A DNA stretch of 64,000 nt from NCBI GenBank assembly GCA_959347425.1, contig OY365741.1, positions 2,070,501-2,134,500 on the forward strand, written 5' to 3'. The position numbers and the translations under genes were made by a program. Shown piece after piece: positions 8,697 to 16,879 of the stretch. The stretch is from an uncultured Amylibacter sp. Its GTDB lineage: Bacteria; Pseudomonadota; Alphaproteobacteria; Rhodobacterales; Rhodobacteraceae. The notes under the pieces were generated by a model, which was given only the letters and a program-made list of their open reading frames with translations, had not been told where the DNA came from and did not search any database. Within the stretch, counting starts at the first letter, position 1, and each line of letters opens with the position of its first letter.

Positions 8697-10169
8697 ATGA
8701 CCATACCCCCCCACAAAATGCTGATTAACGGTGCTTGGACACCCAGCGAATCAGGCGAAACTTTCCCCAGCATAAACCCCGCCACGGGGCAGGTTTGGGC
8801 GCATATCCCACAGGCGACGGCAAAGGACGTGGACAAAGCCGTAACCGCCGCCCACAATGCCATGACCACGGGCGATTGGGCGAAAATGACGCCGACGGAA
8901 CGCGGTCGTGCCTTGCATCGTTTGGGCGATTTAATCGCGGAAAATTCCGAAGAACTCGGGCGAATAGAAACCCGCGACACGGGCAAATTATTCACCGAAA
9001 CGCGATGGCAGGCGAAATACATCGCCACCTTTTTCCACTTTTTCGGCGGGGCGGCGGATAAAATAACAGGCGAAACTCTGCCGATAGACAAACCCGATTT
9101 GTTCGTATTCACAAGGCGCGAGCCTCTGGGCGTTATCGCCGCGATAGTCCCTTGGAACTCGCAGCTTTTCCTATCCGCCGTGAAAATCGGACCAGCGCTG
9201 GCGGCGGGCAATGCGATTGTCATAAAAGCCTCCGAACACGCCTCCGCACCGATGCTGGCCTTCGGCGAATTGGTGGAACGCGCGGGCATCCCCGCGGGTG
9301 TTATTAACATCATCACAGGGCATGGCGAGCCATGCGGGCGAGCGTTGACGACTCACCCTCTGGTTGCAAAAATAGCCTTCACGGGCGGGGCAAATGCCGC
9401 CCGTTCCGTCATTAAAAACAGCGCGGAAAACTTGGCACAAGTGTCATTGGAACTCGGCGGTAAATCGCCGTTTATCGTCTTTGATGATGCGGATTTGGAC
9501 AACGCACTGAATGCCTCGGTTGCGGGGATTTTCGCCGCCGCAGGGCAGAGCTGTGTTGCGGGCAGTCGCCTATATTTACACGAAGACATAGCCGATGTGT
9601 TTTTACAACGAATGGTTGCGATGGCGGAGGCGATAACGCTGGGCGATCCGCAGGATTTATCCGTGCAGATGGGGCCGCTTTGCACGGCAGAACAGGTGGA
9701 AAATATCGAACACGCGGTCGCGGGGGCGGTTGCGGCGGGCGGGCGCATTTTGGCTGGCGGTGTGCGGGTTTCTGGCGCGGGTTTTTACTATCCGCCAACG
9801 ATTATAGAAACGCGTCAAGACATGGATATAGTCGCGCGGGAGCTGTTTGGCCCCGTGCTAACGGTCGTGCGATTTCGCGATGAAACCGAGGCTCTGGCTC
9901 TGGCGAATGACAGCGCGTACGGGCTGGCGGCTGGGGTTTTCACCCGCGATTCGGCGCGGGCTTTGCGGATGGTGGCGCGTGTGCGGGCGGGAATTGTGTG
10001 GGTCAATACCTATCGCGTGATTTCCCCGATTGCCGAATTCGGCGGCGTGGGGCAGAGCGGGTATGGTCGCGAGGGCGGGTTGCAGTCGGTTTATGATTAC
10101 ACGCGGACAAAGACCGTGTGGATGAATGAGAGCGATGCGGTTATTGATAATCCGTTTCAAATGCGGTAA
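8697..10169 (+). CDS. NAD(P)-dependent aldehyde dehydrogenase
   Basis: This is a full-length 490-residue aldehyde dehydrogenase. The catalytic residues are visible: Asn in VPWNSQL, Glu252 in LELGGKSPF and nucleophilic Cys286 in GQSCVAG. It oxidises an aldehyde to the acid. The end (VWVNTYR, FGGVGQSGYGREGG, then YTRTKTVWMN) resembles the betaine/aminoaldehyde and hydroxymuconic semialdehyde groups, but the exact substrate cannot be decided. It lies upstream of and in line with a luciferase-like monooxygenase and an alpha/beta hydrolase, suggesting one degradation pathway. Confidence 0.9.
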   Translation: MTIPPHKMLINGAWTPSESGETFPSINPATGQVWAHIPQATAKDVDKAVTAAHNAMTTGDWAKMTPTERGRALHRLGDLIAENSEELGRIETRDTGKLFTETRWQAKYIATFFHFFGGAADKITGETLPIDKPDLFVFTRREPLGVIAAIVPWNSQLFLSAVKIGPALAAGNAIVIKASEHASAPMLAFGELVERAGIPAGVINIITGHGEPCGRALTTHPLVAKIAFTGGANAARSVIKNSAENLAQVSLELGGKSPFIVFDDADLDNALNASVAGIFAAAGQSCVAGSRLYLHEDIADVFLQRMVAMAEAITLGDPQDLSVQMGPLCTAEQVENIEHAVAGAVAAGGRILAGGVRVSGAGFYYPPTIIETRQDMDIVARELFGPVLTVVRFRDETEALALANDSAYGLAAGVFTRDSARALRMVARVRAGIVWVNTYRVISPIAEFGGVGQSGYGREGGLQSVYDYTRTKTVWMNESDAVIDNPFQMR

Positions 10170-10203
10170 ATATGAATAGTTCATCAAAAAAGGAGCACCC
10201 AAA

Positions 10204-11241
10204 ATGAAATTCCACATCGCCATAAACCTTGAACGCCATTCCGCCCAAACCGACATGCGCGAAGTCCGCGACCACACGCTCGACCTTATAAAAATGGCCG
10301 ATCAAGCCAATTTCACCACCGCTTGGGCGGCCGAACACCACGGGTTGGAGATGACAATCGCCCCAAATCCGTTCCAAATCCTGACGTGGTGGGCGCATCA
10401 CACGCGCCAAATTCGCCTAGGTTGCGGGGTCGCCAACGCCGCCTATTGGCACCCGATTAACCTTGCGGGGGAGGCTGCGATGTGCGATTTGCTGTCCGAC
10501 GGGCGGCTGGATTTGGGGCTGGGTAGCGGCGCGTATCAGCGCGAATTTGACCGTATGAAGCCCGGGGTTGACCAAAAAGACGGCTATAAATACTTGCAAG
10601 AAATGCTGCCGATTGTCCGCGATTTGTGGCGTGGGGATGTCGCCCATGACGGTGAGTTTTGGCAGTTTCCGCCTGCGACTTCCTGCCCGAAACCCTTGCA
10701 AAACCCCTTGCCATTATGGGTTGCCGCGCGTGCGCCGATTACTTTTGATTACGCGATTGAAAACGACTGCAACATTATGACTTGGCCTTTTACTCTGCCG
10801 TTTTCGGAGGCGCAGACCTATCGTGAAAACCTTGATAATGCGATTGCCAAAAGCGGGCGTATTTTCAAAGGACAATTCGCCATGATGCGCCACGCTTGCG
10901 TTTATGAAACGCCCGATGACCGAGCCGCCGCGATGGATGCGATTCGCGGGGTTCTTGGCAGGTTTGGCAACCTTATGATGAAAAAGGGCGATGTTATTAA
11001 CGGGTTTCCAGAGGTTGTGCCTTTGGCGGAGTTGGAGGGGAATGTCCGCGTAGACCCTGCTATGTTGGAAGAAAACCTGCTGTTCGGGTCGCCCGCCCAG
11101 GTGATTGAAAAATTACACGCTTACCGCGAATTGGGGGTGGATGCGTTTATTTATTATGGCTCTATGGGGTTGGATATGGCGCAACAAAAACGCTCGTTAG
11201 AGTTGTTTATAGAGCGGGTGATGCCAGAGTTTAGGGATTAG
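10204..11241 (+). CDS. Luciferase-like flavin-dependent monooxygenase
   Basis: The 345-residue protein belongs to the bacterial luciferase-like family: WAAEHHGLEMTIAPNPF near residue 40, then IRLGCGVANAAYWHP and the GRLDLGLGSGAYQREFDRM segment. These TIM-barrel enzymes use reduced FMN from a separate reductase and O2 to oxidise or cleave their substrate. The flavin reductase at 7577 is the obvious partner. The sequence is not RutA-like, so uracil is not indicated. A strong Shine-Dalgarno (AAAGGAG) precedes the ATG, and the alpha/beta hydrolase gene starts three bases after the stop. Confidence 0.88.
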   Translation: MKFHIAINLERHSAQTDMREVRDHTLDLIKMADQANFTTAWAAEHHGLEMTIAPNPFQILTWWAHHTRQIRLGCGVANAAYWHPINLAGEAAMCDLLSDGRLDLGLGSGAYQREFDRMKPGVDQKDGYKYLQEMLPIVRDLWRGDVAHDGEFWQFPPATSCPKPLQNPLPLWVAARAPITFDYAIENDCNIMTWPFTLPFSEAQTYRENLDNAIAKSGRIFKGQFAMMRHACVYETPDDRAAAMDAIRGVLGRFGNLMMKKGDVINGFPEVVPLAELEGNVRVDPAMLEENLLFGSPAQVIEKLHAYRELGVDAFIYYGSMGLDMAQQKRSLELFIERVMPEFRD

Positions 11242-11244
11242 TTT

Positions 11245-12081
11245 GTGGGGGATTTCGCGACTGATATGAACATGCAAAACGGCACGGCTTACCGCCTGAT
11301 TGGGGCGGATAATGCGGATGATAATGCCCCTGTGGTGGTTTTGATACACGGGTTGGGGCTGTGTTCCTCGTTATGGGATGAGTATTTGGATATGCTATCA
11401 ACGCGGTTTCGCGTGTTGATTTACGACCTATACGGGCATGGTGCGTCTTCGCCCGCGCCCGTGCCGTTAAATCTGTCTGTTTTCGCCGACCAAATCGCGG
11501 ATTTATTGGACGCACTGGCGATAGATCGCGTTCATCTGGTCGGGTTTTCCATTGGTGGCATGATAAATCGCAAATTCGCCGCTTTGCACCCGCATCGGTT
11601 GCATAGCTTGGTAGTCATGAATTCCCCCCATATTCGCGACCCTGACGCACAACGGGCAGTGGAATCTCGCGCACTGGCAGTGGCGGGGCAGGGCGCATTG
11701 GCAACGATGGAGGCGGCGTTGGAACGTTGGTTTAGCCCCGCCTATCGCGCGAATAATCCCCTCGCCTTGGATGCTGTGCGCAACTGGCGGTTGTGTGCGG
11801 ACGCGGACAGTTACGCCGAATCCGCGTGGGTTTTGGCCGATGGTGTGAAGGAATTTGGCGAAAAGGGGAATTATCAAGGGGATTACCCCTGTTTGGTTAT
11901 GACCTGCGAAAACGATAGCGGCAGTACCCCCGCCATGAGCCGTGCCATTGTCGCGGATTTTGGCGAGGATATTGGTAGGCGGGCAGAGCTACGGATTATC
12001 CCAGACCTCCGCCATCTTGGGCTGATGGAACGCCCCGATTTGTTTATTGCAGAGATTATGCGGTTTTTAACAAAACAGTAA
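11245..12081 (+). CDS. Alpha/beta hydrolase
   Basis: The 278-residue protein has the alpha/beta-hydrolase fold: VVLIHGLGLCSSLWD forms the oxyanion-hole region, Ser102 in VGFSIGGM is the nucleophile, Asp in TCENDSGS and His in DLRHLGLMERP complete the triad. It resembles 3-oxoadipate enol-lactonase-type hydrolases, but specificity cannot be assigned. The chosen start is GTG three bases after the monooxygenase stop, with AGGGA upstream; ATG codons at 11266 and 11272 are alternatives. It probably hydrolyses the product of the upstream monooxygenase. Confidence 0.82.
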   Translation: MGDFATDMNMQNGTAYRLIGADNADDNAPVVVLIHGLGLCSSLWDEYLDMLSTRFRVLIYDLYGHGASSPAPVPLNLSVFADQIADLLDALAIDRVHLVGFSIGGMINRKFAALHPHRLHSLVVMNSPHIRDPDAQRAVESRALAVAGQGALATMEAALERWFSPAYRANNPLALDAVRNWRLCADADSYAESAWVLADGVKEFGEKGNYQGDYPCLVMTCENDSGSTPAMSRAIVADFGEDIGRRAELRIIPDLRHLGLMERPDLFIAEIMRFLTKQ

Positions 12082-12084
12082 AAA

Positions 12085-12285
12085 CTACAGTTTTTTATCT
12101 ATCTTCGCGTCCTTTTTAAGGATTTTATTCGCCAGATTTTTATCGTAAAGATTATACGGAACGATAATTGTTATTTTATTTTCGGGGTGATGCCATTTTT
12201 CATGCGACCCCTTGCCACCAGATAGTTTTATGAAACCATTGTCTTTTACGATATTGATAGTCCGAAGAAAAAAACTACGTCCCAT
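12085..12285 (-). CDS. HicA-like toxin (YcfA/HicA family)
   Basis: The 66-residue protein resembles HicA mRNA interferases, small double-stranded-RNA-binding-like proteins: DNGFIKLSGGKGSHEKWHHP, where the Gly-Ser-His is the catalytic His region of the family, followed by a beta strand KITIIVPY and the C-terminal LANKILKKDAKI helix. HicA toxins cut mRNA and are neutralised by a partner antitoxin. It lies three bases downstream of a DUF1902-like gene that should be the antitoxin. The pair is AT-rich and runs opposite to its neighbours. Confidence 0.72.
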   Translation of the reverse strand: MGRSFFLRTINIVKDNGFIKLSGGKGSHEKWHHPENKITIIVPYNLYDKNLANKILKKDAKIDKKL

Positions 12286-12288
12286 AGG

Positions 12289-12570
12289 CTACCCTGTTTT
12301 TAAGAGGGCATCCTCTACGGGCGGTGGGCGAAAGGCAAAAGTCATGGCAAGTTTAAGAGGCGAATCTTTTTGCACTTTTGCAGAAGGGTTTTTCGGGGTT
12401 TTTTGGCTAAAATGATTGCAATAAATCAAATCAGGGGCAAAATGATCAACCAAATCCCAGAATTCATCCAGCGATTCGGTCACAAGATTCAGCCCGCGTA
12501 TATTACTATCGCTATAGTAAAATTTGTGTTTATTGTCCCATACAGCCTTGACATAAAGTTGATTTTTCAT
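12289..12570 (-). CDS. DUF1902/HicB-like antitoxin
   Basis: The 93-residue protein has the N-terminal pattern of DUF1902, a HicB-related fold: LYVKAVWDNKHKFYYSDSN, then IRGLNLVTESLDEFWDLVDHFAPDLI. These proteins pair with HicA toxins and usually repress their own operon. It is the first gene of a two-gene minus-strand unit with the HicA-like toxin. No separate DNA-binding domain is obvious in the last 35 residues, so repression may depend on another region. Its promoter should lie in the AT-rich 12571-12670 interval. Confidence 0.65.
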   Translation of the reverse strand: MKNQLYVKAVWDNKHKFYYSDSNIRGLNLVTESLDEFWDLVDHFAPDLIYCNHFSQKTPKNPSAKVQKDSPLKLAMTFAFRPPPVEDALLKTG

Positions 12571-12673
12571 TGTTCTGTTCCTTTCATTCGCTTGAATATA
12601 AGATTGAATATAACCAGATTAACCCCTTTTCCAAGCAGAATCAAGCGTTTTTTTAATAAAAATAATTAAAATA

Positions 12674-12701
12674 TGGACATCCCCGCCGACTGTGCTATCA
12701 T
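12674..12701 (+). promoter_or_regulatory. Putative promoter giving a leaderless mRNA
   Basis: TGGACA (12674-12679) and TATCAT (12696-12701) are separated by 16 bases. Transcription from this pair would begin at about 12707-12709, at the ATG of the FAD-oxidase gene, leaving no room for a ribosome-binding site. Confidence 0.45.
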
Positions 12702-12708
12702 CCGCGTT

Positions 12709-14145
12709 ATGACGGATTCTATATTTCACCTGTTCCACGCGGCCTTTGGCACGGCACATGATGCGACCAATATATCGCTCGCGCCTGACCGCTATCTATC
12801 TGATTTGCGGGGATATTATCGGGCAGATCCGACGGTTTTATTGCGTCCGAATAGCCGTGAACAAGTGGTGGAATACGTGCGATTTTGCGGGCAGAATGGC
12901 ATCGGAATTATCCCCTATGGCGGGGGGACGGGGCTGGTTGGTGGGCAGATGAATGTGCCTGTGACGGGTGATAAACCCGCCGATAATTTGCCCAAACCTA
13001 ACGTCCTGCTTTCCCTCGACCGCTTGAATAAAATCCGCACACTATCGCCTGAAAGCAACACTATTACGGCTGAAGCGGGCGTTATCCTCGCCGATATTCA
13101 CGCCCGAGCGACCGCCCATAACCGCCTGTTTCCGCTGAGCATCGGGTCCTCTGGAACCTGCCAAATCGGTGGCAATCTGGCGACAAACGCTGGCGGAATG
13201 CAGGTTTTGCGCTATGGTATGATGCGCGATTTGTGCCTGGGGGTGGAGGCGATTTTGCCCGACGGCCAGATTTACAACGGGCTGACGGGGCTGCGTAAGG
13301 ACAACACGGGGTATGATTTGCGACATCTGCTGATTGGCTCTGAGGGTACGCTGGGGATTATCACCGCCGCGGTTTTGCGCCTGTATCCTTTGCCGAAACA
13401 TCACTTGACGTGTTTTGTTGCGTTGAAAAACGCGGATGCCGCGCTGTCGGTTTTGAACCATTTGCAGGAGGCGTTTGACGGACAGGTGAGCCTGTGCGAA
13501 CTGCTCAGTCGTGCCAGTTTTGATTTTATGGAAGAGACGTTTCCCAATGTTCGTCGCCCCTTTGCCAACGCGCCAGAATGGTCGGTTTTGGTGGAAATCG
13601 GGTTGCAAACGGACGCGAGCGATAGGTTTGAAACTTGTTTATCTAATCTTTACCAGCAGGGGTTGATTACGGACGCACAAATCGCACAATCCAGCGCGGC
13701 TCGGGATGATTTCTGGACATTTAGGGAAACGATACCAGAGGCGAATCGTGCAATAGGGACAGTGGCTTCGCACGATATCTCTCTGCCTTTGGAACGAATT
13801 GGGGCGTTTATTGCGGATATGCCCGCGAAAATTGCGCAAATCGGCGATTTTCGGATAAATTGCTTTGGGCATATAGGCGATGGCAACCTGCATTACAACA
13901 TTTTCCCGCCAAAAGGGCAGGGGGCTACCGCGTATAAAAACACGCGCTCGGCTTTGCAACGTGTGGTTTATGATGGGGTGAGTGCGTTCGGCGGGTCTAT
14001 TTCGGCGGAACACGGGATTGGGCGGTTAAAACGCGATGATTTGGTGCGGTACGGGGATGCCGCCAAGCTGACCGCGATGCGGGGGATTAAATCGGCGTTG
14101 GATCCGCAGGGGATTATGAATCCTGGGGCGGTTGTTAGTGATTAG
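12709..14145 (+). CDS. FAD-linked oxidase (GlcD/D-2-hydroxyacid dehydrogenase-like)
   Basis: The protein (478 residues from 12709) is an FAD-binding type 4 oxidoreductase. The PP-loop region reads IIPYGGGTGLVGGQM, followed by SIGSSGTCQIGGNLATNAGG and GLRKDNTGYDLRHLLIGSEGTLGI; the C-terminal cap contains CFGHIGDGNLHYN and ISAEHGIGRLKRDD. These features match glycolate oxidase subunit GlcD and D-lactate/D-2-hydroxyglutarate dehydrogenases, which oxidise a 2-hydroxyacid to a 2-oxoacid. An upstream in-frame ATG at 12673 would add 12 residues that overlap a promoter-like sequence, so I prefer 12709. No GlcE/GlcF genes lie nearby. Confidence 0.85.
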   Translation: MTDSIFHLFHAAFGTAHDATNISLAPDRYLSDLRGYYRADPTVLLRPNSREQVVEYVRFCGQNGIGIIPYGGGTGLVGGQMNVPVTGDKPADNLPKPNVLLSLDRLNKIRTLSPESNTITAEAGVILADIHARATAHNRLFPLSIGSSGTCQIGGNLATNAGGMQVLRYGMMRDLCLGVEAILPDGQIYNGLTGLRKDNTGYDLRHLLIGSEGTLGIITAAVLRLYPLPKHHLTCFVALKNADAALSVLNHLQEAFDGQVSLCELLSRASFDFMEETFPNVRRPFANAPEWSVLVEIGLQTDASDRFETCLSNLYQQGLITDAQIAQSSAARDDFWTFRETIPEANRAIGTVASHDISLPLERIGAFIADMPAKIAQIGDFRINCFGHIGDGNLHYNIFPPKGQGATAYKNTRSALQRVVYDGVSAFGGSISAEHGIGRLKRDDLVRYGDAAKLTAMRGIKSALDPQGIMNPGAVVSD

Positions 14146-14599
14146 TGGTGAGTGATTAGTGATTAATTTTTGCCACTTCTTGACTGGTCGGCATTGCGTA
14201 GCAATGACGAAGACCCGCAGGGCTAAATAATGATGAATGATTGGTTATTAGAGATTAGGAGTTGGTTATTAGAAGTTAAGAGCGGAGGTTTTTTGTTGCG
14301 CCCTCACTTCGGGGCAAGCCCCCTTCGTTTGGGCTTCCCGCCCGCCCACCCCTCTGCGAGGCTTGGGCGAGCGGATTTTTATGGCTAAAGCCTGTCCTTG
14401 TATCTAGGCACAGCCTAAATAAATTTAGAGCAAACCCATCACCAATTCCCAAGTATTCTTTGCAAATCATCCAATCTATCGTCTTGAATATCCAGATAGT
14501 AAATTTATGACAAACCTAACGTCTTGCAACCAAAGGCTTTTGTGTATGGGCTTTACGCAAGTAAAGCTCTATATGCACAAAAGCCACGCCCTCTGATAA
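14146..14599. repeat. Composite intergenic repeat element B
   Basis: It starts with a GTGATTA 7-bp array at the oxidase stop, then a shortened CGACGAAGACCC block, the GGTTTTTTGTTGCGCCCTCA block, the AT-rich core and, at 14535-14585, a long imperfect hairpin (CTTTTGTGTATGGGCTTTAC pairing with GTAAAGCTCTATATGCACAA). It reaches the stop codon of ilvH. No coding frame is credible. Confidence 0.78.
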
Positions 14600-15175
14600 C
14601 TAATCCCCAACCGCCCCCATCCCCCGCGCAATCGCCGCCACCCCAGTTCGCGCGACTTCGCACAAGCCCAGAGGCCGCATCAGCTCCACAAACGCGTTGA
14701 TTTTATCGGTCGTCCCAGTCAGCTCAAACACGAAACTATCCAGCGTCGTATCCACCACATTGGCACGAAACACCTCAGCCGTGCGAATCGCCTCCACCCG
14801 CATATCACCCTTGCCACGCACGCGGATTAACGCCAACTCGCGCTCCACGGACGGACCTTCCACGCTCAAATCATGCACGTCATGCACCGCGACAATCCGC
14901 CCCAGTTGCGCCTTTATTTGCTCAATAACCGAAGGCGTGCCGTTCGTCACAATCGTGATTCGCGACATATTCGTGTCGTGGTCAACCTCCGCCACGGTCA
15001 GGCTTTCAATATTATACCCGCGCCCAGAAAACAGCCCGATGACACGCGCCAGCGTCCCTGCCTCGTTATCCACCAGAACCGCGAGGGTATGGCTTTCAAC
15101 CCCCGAATCCTCGGTATTATGCAGGTTATAGGCAGATTTGCTCTGCGTTGATTTTTTGATTTTTATCGCGTTCAT
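14600..15175 (-). CDS. ilvH: Acetolactate synthase small (regulatory) subunit
   Basis: The 191-residue protein contains the IlvH/IlvN ACT domain: TLAVLVDNEAGTLARVIGLF and SRGYNIESLTVAEV-like sequence (here SGRGYNIESLTVAEVD), then ITIVTNGTPSVIEQIKAQL and VVDTTLDSFVFELTGTTDKI in the C-terminal domain. It activates the catalytic subunit of acetohydroxyacid synthase and gives valine feedback control in branched-chain amino-acid synthesis. The Shine-Dalgarno AAGGAGG is strong. The catalytic subunit gene usually sits immediately upstream; here the upstream side is an intergenic region and tRNA-Ser, so the pair has been split. The stop codon TAG falls inside the adjacent repeat array. Confidence 0.93.
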   Translation of the reverse strand: MNAIKIKKSTQSKSAYNLHNTEDSGVESHTLAVLVDNEAGTLARVIGLFSGRGYNIESLTVAEVDHDTNMSRITIVTNGTPSVIEQIKAQLGRIVAVHDVHDLSVEGPSVERELALIRVRGKGDMRVEAIRTAEVFRANVVDTTLDSFVFELTGTTDKINAFVELMRPLGLCEVARTGVAAIARGMGAVGD

Positions 15176-15241
15176 AGTCGCCTCCTTTTGCCATGTTATA
15201 GGGTAAATTCCACAAAAAACAAACCGCCAAACCGCCGATTT

Positions 15242-15263
15242 CCCCGCGTTGCGGGGTTTTTTT
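15242..15263 (+). terminator. Intrinsic terminator-like hairpin
   Basis: CCCCGC-GTT-GCGGGG followed by seven T residues forms a perfect intrinsic terminator on the plus strand. No plus-strand gene ends just before it, so its purpose is unclear; it lies between the start of ilvH (minus) and tRNA-Ser (plus). Confidence 0.7.
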
Positions 15264-15322
15264 CACTTTTTTGCGGTTTTGGGCTTGCGTTCGTGCCGAA
15301 AAACGGGTAAAGGCATCCCAAC

Positions 15323-15410
15323 GGAGAGGTGGCAGAGTGGTCGAATGCGGCGGTCTTGAAAACCGTTGAGGTGAGAGCCTCCCAGGGTTCGAATCCCTGT
15401 CTCTCCGCCA
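15323..15410 (+). tRNA. tRNA-Ser (anticodon TGA)
   Basis: An 88-base class II tRNA. The acceptor stem GGAGAGG pairs with TCTCTCC, the D arm contains GTGGCAGAGTGGTCGAATG, the anticodon loop CTTGAAA gives TGA, there is a long variable arm typical of serine tRNAs, the T arm contains GGTTCGAATCC, and the 3' CCA is encoded. It decodes UCN-type serine codons. Confidence 0.95.
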
Positions 15411-15528
15411 AAATTATTCCGCGCACCTGTGGCGTTATGTCGCACCCACGATTCCCCTTATATTGTGGGGTTTGGGCGGTGCATCACGCACAAGGTTGTG
15501 ATATTGGAAAAAATCGGCAAAATCCCAC

Positions 15529-15556
15529 TTGCAATTTGCGCAAAAATCCGTAAATT
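15529..15556 (+). promoter_or_regulatory. Putative promoter of the 15623 lipoprotein gene
   Basis: TTGCAA (15529-15534) and TAAATT (15551-15556) are 16 bases apart. The last part lies in a 23-base block, 15550-15572, that matches 29019-29041 upstream of the paralog at 29104 with only three differences. The sharing supports a common control region for these two lipoprotein genes. Confidence 0.5.
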
Positions 15557-15622
15557 AACGACATGTGGTTCGTGCGTCCGCACGACCCCCCGTCTTTTAA
15601 CAATAAAATAAGGACTATTCCC

Positions 15623-16423
15623 ATGTTAAATCTATCCAAAATAACCCTTCTTTTATTGGCCAGTATCGGGCTTACCGCCTGTGGGCTTGGCAGTTTGATA
15701 GACGCGTTTGAAAACGGGGGCGAGGACTGCCCGCTTGCAGAACGGTTTTGCGAACTGAATGAAGAAGGTCAGCAAATCAACAAGCCCGATGACGAGGCTG
15801 TGGATGCGATCACTTTGCAGATTTCAAACAGTATTCTGGGTGTCGTTGATCAAAAAAGTGGTATATTAGAAAACATTTCAGAGCCTACAGACTCGCCAAG
15901 TTATGATGTGCCATATACCGTGGTCAACCGTTCGCTCAGTGGCAGTGGCACGGATGATGGGTTTGCTTATTTTTCTATTGCTAATACGAATACTGGAACG
16001 CGCCAATACGTGGGGATTTTGCCTGGAACCAAATTGGGCAATGCGTTTCATTATCGTCAGTCAAGCGCGGCTGAGGCAAAGGCGACTTGGCGGGGAACGC
16101 TTACTCTTATAGAGGGGAATTTGGTATCCACGACGAACGAGTTTAGTATTGAAGTCGATTTCATATCGCATGAAATCAGTACGCCAGACGGCTTTCCAAT
16201 TCCAAGGGGGCAAGATTTTGCAGACCCAAGAATAGGGCGGCTTGAGGGCGATTTTGGCGTTGCTGGGGATCCAACAACCACGCCAGGGCAGTTGAACGGG
16301 TCGTTTGATATTGACGGTGATGCCCCTGGCGGTGCAGATATGATTGGGCTGATTGGCGAACAGGGCGCGGTCGGTGTATTCTCTGGCAATTATTTCGGCG
16401 GGTTTGTTGCGTCGCCACAATAA
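15623..16423 (+). CDS. Surface lipoprotein, single TbpB-like barrel module
   Basis: A 266-residue lipoprotein: MLNLSKITLLLLASIGLTAC gives a lipobox with Cys20. After a short linker there is one barrel-like module with GFAYFSI, YVGILPGTKLGNAF, AKATWRGTL, then GLIGEQGAVGVF and YFGGFVASPQ at the end. These are the hallmarks of the seven-member family in this window. The start at 15623 is chosen because it yields the lipobox and has TAAGGA upstream; the open frame extends 20 codons further but without a signal peptide. The short form is most similar in layout to the gene at 29104, with the same signal sequence and upstream block. Ligand unknown. Confidence 0.78.
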   Translation: MLNLSKITLLLLASIGLTACGLGSLIDAFENGGEDCPLAERFCELNEEGQQINKPDDEAVDAITLQISNSILGVVDQKSGILENISEPTDSPSYDVPYTVVNRSLSGSGTDDGFAYFSIANTNTGTRQYVGILPGTKLGNAFHYRQSSAAEAKATWRGTLTLIEGNLVSTTNEFSIEVDFISHEISTPDGFPIPRGQDFADPRIGRLEGDFGVAGDPTTTPGQLNGSFDIDGDAPGGADMIGLIGEQGAVGVFSGNYFGGFVASPQ

Positions 16424-16879
16424 TTAAATAGTGATTAGTGATTAGTGATTAGTGATTAGTGATTAGTGATAATGGCATCATCGCGGGGACTCGTTTGCAG
16501 AGGGCGTGGCTTTTGTGCATATAGAGCTATAAGGGCAGTTGAACCTGCCCGACAAAAATAAAAATATAAGGGCAGTTGAACCTGCCCGACAAAAATAAAA
16601 ATATAAGGGCAGTTGAACCTGCCCGACCAAAATAAAAACATGAAAAAGCCCATACACAAAAGCCTTTGGCTATACTTGGCAAAGCCTAAATAAATTTACA
16701 ACAAACCTATCATCTTGCACATCGGGCTTTTGGCATGCTCCCGCGAATCTTTGTCTTATCGGGCAGGTTCAACTGCCCTTGTGCGGGGGCTACGCACAAA
16801 AGACCACGCTGGTCGGTATCGCGCAAGCGATTACGAAGACCCGCAAGGGCTAAAGCCACTAACAACTAACAACTAATAA
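16424..16879. repeat. Composite intergenic repeat element C with three 37-bp tandem repeats
   Basis: After the lipoprotein stop come a (GTGATTA)n array, then three tandem 37-bp units at 16531-16641, each containing the hairpin GGGCAG-TTGAAC-CTGCCC and an AT-rich tail. Next come part of the CTTTTGTG hairpin, a short core piece, and the GGCATGC hairpin block, whose loop holds another copy of the same small hairpin (16761-16778). The element ends with CTAATAA-type 7-bp repeats that touch the pstS stop codon. Confidence 0.8.

Noticed and set aside
10204..12081. Rut pyrimidine degradation pathway
   Set aside because: A flavin reductase, a luciferase-like enzyme and a hydrolase are present, but the monooxygenase lacks RutA sequence features and rutB, rutC and rutE are missing.
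15563..15622. Upstream extension of the 15623 lipoprotein to ATG 15563
   Set aside because: The 20 extra codons would bury the lipoprotein signal peptide and there is a good ribosome site before 15623.
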